DNA of 14,419 nucleotides from Clostridium sp. UBA6640 (GTDB lineage Bacteria; Bacillota; Clostridia; Clostridiales; Clostridiaceae), in contig NZ_DKLM01000051.1 of assembly GCF_002455975.1 (NCBI RefSeq), forward strand, positions 13,863 to 28,281. The letters run 5' to 3'. A program made the position numbers and the translations under genes. Positions 14,011-14,419 of this stretch are shown here, piece by piece. Below the pieces are notes generated by a model. It was not told the DNA's origin and searched no databases. It saw nothing but the letters and a program-made list of their open reading frames with translations. The stretch's first letter is position 1, and each line of letters starts with the position of its first letter.

Positions 14011-14115
14011 GATGAAAATTAAGAATTAATAATAAAATTTATTTTTAAAAACTCCAAAGGCTTTGCCAGTGGAGTTTTAACCATAGTTCTTCATCCTTAA
14101 TTCTTAGTTTTTATC
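14011..14115. repeat. 105-bp imperfect palindrome enclosing an intrinsic terminator
   Basis: The outer arms GATGAAAATTAAGAATTAA (14011-14029) and TTAATTCTTAGTTTTTATC (14097-14115) match as inverted repeats at 17 of 19 positions. Inside sits a terminator-like hairpin AAAACTCC (14048-14055) / GGAGTTTT (14071-14078) with an inner GGC-TTT-GCC. On the - strand it runs into TTTTTAAAAAT. The hairpin can terminate the transcript from the partial gene at 14182-14419 before it reaches the MacB-like promoter. The nested arms look like a dispersed palindromic unit, which is inference. Confidence 0.6.
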
Positions 14116-14127
14116 TCATCATGAAGA

Positions 14128-14154
14128 AGCCTGCATTATAAATAAATACAGGCT
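14128..14154 (-). terminator. Weak hairpin after the partial gene at the window end
   Basis: AGCCTG (14128-14133) pairs with CAGGCT (14149-14154) around a 15-base AT-rich loop, 27 bp beyond the stop of the partial gene. The - strand side continues TCTTCATG, without a real T-tract; the + strand side continues ATTTTCT. The hairpin at 14048-14078 is the more likely terminator. Confidence 0.3.
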
Positions 14155-14181
14155 ATTTTCTACACAATACTAAATTTCTTA

Positions 14182-14419
14182 TTACATTGATTTATCTGGC
14201 GCATCTGTTTGAATCATTGTTAACTGACCACCTGGATATATTCCATTGTTGGTAACTTTATAGTCATCATGATTATGCATTGGATAAAATTGTGGGAAGA
14301 ACTGATCATTTGGGTCACCACAAGGCTGATTACAAATTTCTACATAGTTTATCAGTTGTGGATTGGCACAGTGTACCGGCTCCTCCGGAATATCAAAGAT
14401 GGCATTAGGATCAATTTTC
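14182..14419 (-). CDS. C-terminal fragment of a protein cut by the window edge, possibly multicopper-oxidase-like
   Basis: Reading the - strand from the window edge, 78 residues remain before TAA at 14182-14184; the N-terminal part lies outside the window. The fragment has the Cys-containing stretches PVHCANPQL and EICNQPCGDPND, then QFYPMHNHDDYKVTNNGIYP and GGQLTMIQTDAP. The HNHDD-YKVTNNG-YPGG pattern resembles what I recall from large bacterial multicopper oxidase-like (cupredoxin) proteins, where the His pair could bind copper. With one fragment and no search this stays tentative. No ribosome binding site or start can be judged. Its transcript runs toward the 14011-14115 terminator. Confidence 0.6.
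   Translation of the reverse strand, partial: KIDPNAIFDIPEEPVHCANPQLINYVEICNQPCGDPNDQFFPQFYPMHNHDDYKVTNNGIYPGGQLTMIQTDAPDKSM

Noticed and set aside
1..14419. CRISPR arrays, tRNA and rRNA genes, and complete insertion sequences.
   Set aside because: No regularly spaced repeats, no cloverleaf-like stretches and no transposase-like reading frame were seen on either strand.

Overview
The window is AT-rich, with strong AGGAGG-type ribosome binding sites, tightly packed genes, a lysine (L-box) riboswitch and heterodimeric ABC exporters. This fits a low-GC Firmicute, most likely a member of the Clostridia; the genus cannot be fixed from the sequence alone. No tRNA, rRNA, CRISPR array, complete insertion sequence or phage gene was seen.

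Layout. (1) Positions 55-3489, + strand: a sigma-A promoter, a lysine riboswitch with an intrinsic terminator, then a two-gene operon of an APC-superfamily (LAT-type) amino-acid permease and a YtcJ-type metal-dependent amidohydrolase. It ends at a strong bidirectional terminator (3530-3558). (2) Positions 3583-8403, - strand: an AraC-family regulator followed, after a hairpin-rich gap, by a two-gene heterodimeric ABC exporter-fold transporter. The arrangement resembles YbtA/YbtPQ-like siderophore modules. (3) Positions 8516-10073, - strand: a GNAT acetyltransferase, a class I SAM methyltransferase and a 77-residue conserved-looking small protein. (4) Positions 10394-11424, - strand: a membrane-anchored or secreted C39-like cysteine peptidase. 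Behind it lies the remnant of a DtxR/MntR-family metal-dependent repressor carrying three in-frame stops. (5) Positions 11804-13906, - strand: a MacB/LolD-type ABC system (FtsX-like permease, then ATPase). Its promoter carries three contiguous 11-bp direct repeats, the pattern expected for an OmpR/PhoB-type response regulator. (6) Positions 14182-14419, - strand: the C-terminal end of a protein cut by the window edge, possibly multicopper-oxidase-like.

How the parts may work together. The riboswitch operon should respond to cellular lysine. The pairing of permease and amidohydrolase suggests uptake and hydrolysis of a lysine derivative or conjugate, and this is the most novel-looking unit here. 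The AraC/ABC module and the decayed DtxR-type gene both hint at metal or siderophore physiology, but no direct link between them is visible. The MacB-like operon probably answers to a two-component system encoded elsewhere. The gaps between units hold several hairpins and inverted repeats, two of which (11536-11629 and 14011-14115) look like small dispersed palindromic elements.
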